This document shows positions 63,855 to 64,000 of a stretch of DNA of 64,000 bases, piece by piece. Every line of letters begins with the position of its first letter. Positions within the stretch are counted from its first letter, which is position 1. A program made the translations under genes and the position numbers. Source of the DNA: Thermoproteota archaeon. GTDB taxonomy: Archaea > Thermoproteota > Nitrososphaeria > Nitrososphaerales > Nitrosopumilaceae. Below the pieces are notes generated by a model. It ran no database searches, was not told the DNA's origin, and saw nothing but the letters and a program-made list of their open reading frames with translations. The stretch spans positions 1-64,000 of the forward strand of contig QQVN01000004.1 of assembly GCA_003352285.1 (NCBI GenBank), in the 5' to 3' direction.

Positions 63855-63966
63855 GAGTCAATTGCTAAAACATCCACCTTAAAGTCTTGTTGATTTGATT
63901 CCGATCATTCCATTACGAATATAATCTTCAAAAGCTTTAATTAGTGCAAGCTAAGATCCGATCCCC

Positions 63967-64000
63967 ATGGGAAGAAGCTTTCAAGAATGGTTAAATCAAC
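63967..64000 (+). CDS. Start of a further gene (cut by window end)
   Basis: ATG 63967 opens a frame reading GRSFQEWLNQ to the window edge. A box A CTTTAATTAG at 63935-63944 lies 23-32 nt upstream, correct for a leaderless start. Too short to identify. Confidence 0.55.
   Translation, partial: MGRSFQEWLNQ

Overview
The window comes from an AT-rich archaeal genome, very probably a marine-type ammonia-oxidising thaumarchaeon (Nitrososphaerota, Nitrosopumilus/Nitrosarchaeum-like). The evidence is archaeal information-processing genes (thermosome, S27e, L44e, Csl4, Dph2, TiaS, a beta-CASP nuclease), archaeal pterin and lipid genes (MptE-like, HMG-CoA reductase), a cobalamin operon with CobY, a very large S-layer-type protein, a Rieske/cytochrome b/cupredoxin cluster and heme O synthase. 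Most promoters have an AT-rich box A 24-31 nt upstream of the start codon, as expected for leaderless archaeal mRNAs. I used this to choose several starts, including GTG and TTG. No insertion sequence, prophage or CRISPR array is visible, and no stretch over 300 nt lacks a gene.

Layout. 1-1.3 kb: 3' part of a repeat-rich coiled-coil protein with a C-terminal zinc ribbon, then a 49-codon Cys-rich ORF. 1.4-4 kb: ctaB and an Lrp regulator, then asd. 4-8.2 kb: five overlapping cobalamin genes, in which CbiP lacks its usual glutaminase domain. 8.2-13.1 kb: S27e/L44e, adenine deaminase, thermosome, ROK kinase. 13.1-23.6 kb: a signalling and cell-surface region holding a response regulator, a DNRLRE surface protein, a repeat-rich subtilase, a histidine kinase, a TrmB-REC fusion, secreted proteins and a CBS protein. 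23.6-35.2 kb: housekeeping genes (guaA, mptE, folP, guaB, pheA, csl4, dph2, tiaS) and an initiator tRNA with a D-loop insertion. 35.3-45.1 kb: PQQ-type dehydrogenase, hmgA and the his operon G-D-C-HAD-B-H-A-F-I. 45.1-48.3 kb: threonine synthase and a MoaD-E1 fusion. 48.5-58.4 kb: S-layer protein, a surface protein and a large subtilase. 58.6-61.2 kb: Rieske, cytochrome b, cupredoxin. 61.2-64 kb: tRNA-Arg, OGG1, a beta-CASP nuclease and the first codons of one more gene.

The most interesting signal is a 23-bp dyad, TGTYTGTAA-N5-TTACANACA, found four times between 13.6 and 22.0 kb (one copy is 22 bp). Each copy lies directly upstream of an AT-rich box A and 34-37 nt from a plausible start. The starts are a 55-aa ORF plus response regulator, the DNRLRE protein, the repeat-rich subtilase, and (on the other face of the same site) a 24-aa ORF plus histidine kinase. 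The fourth copy faces no protein gene. It points at a compact element on the minus strand with a 9-bp closing stem and a U7 tract, which looks like a co-regulated small RNA of about 60 nt. The region therefore reads as an undescribed regulon joining phospho-signalling, secreted proteins and an sRNA. The TrmB-REC fusion encoded inside it is a natural candidate regulator (inference).
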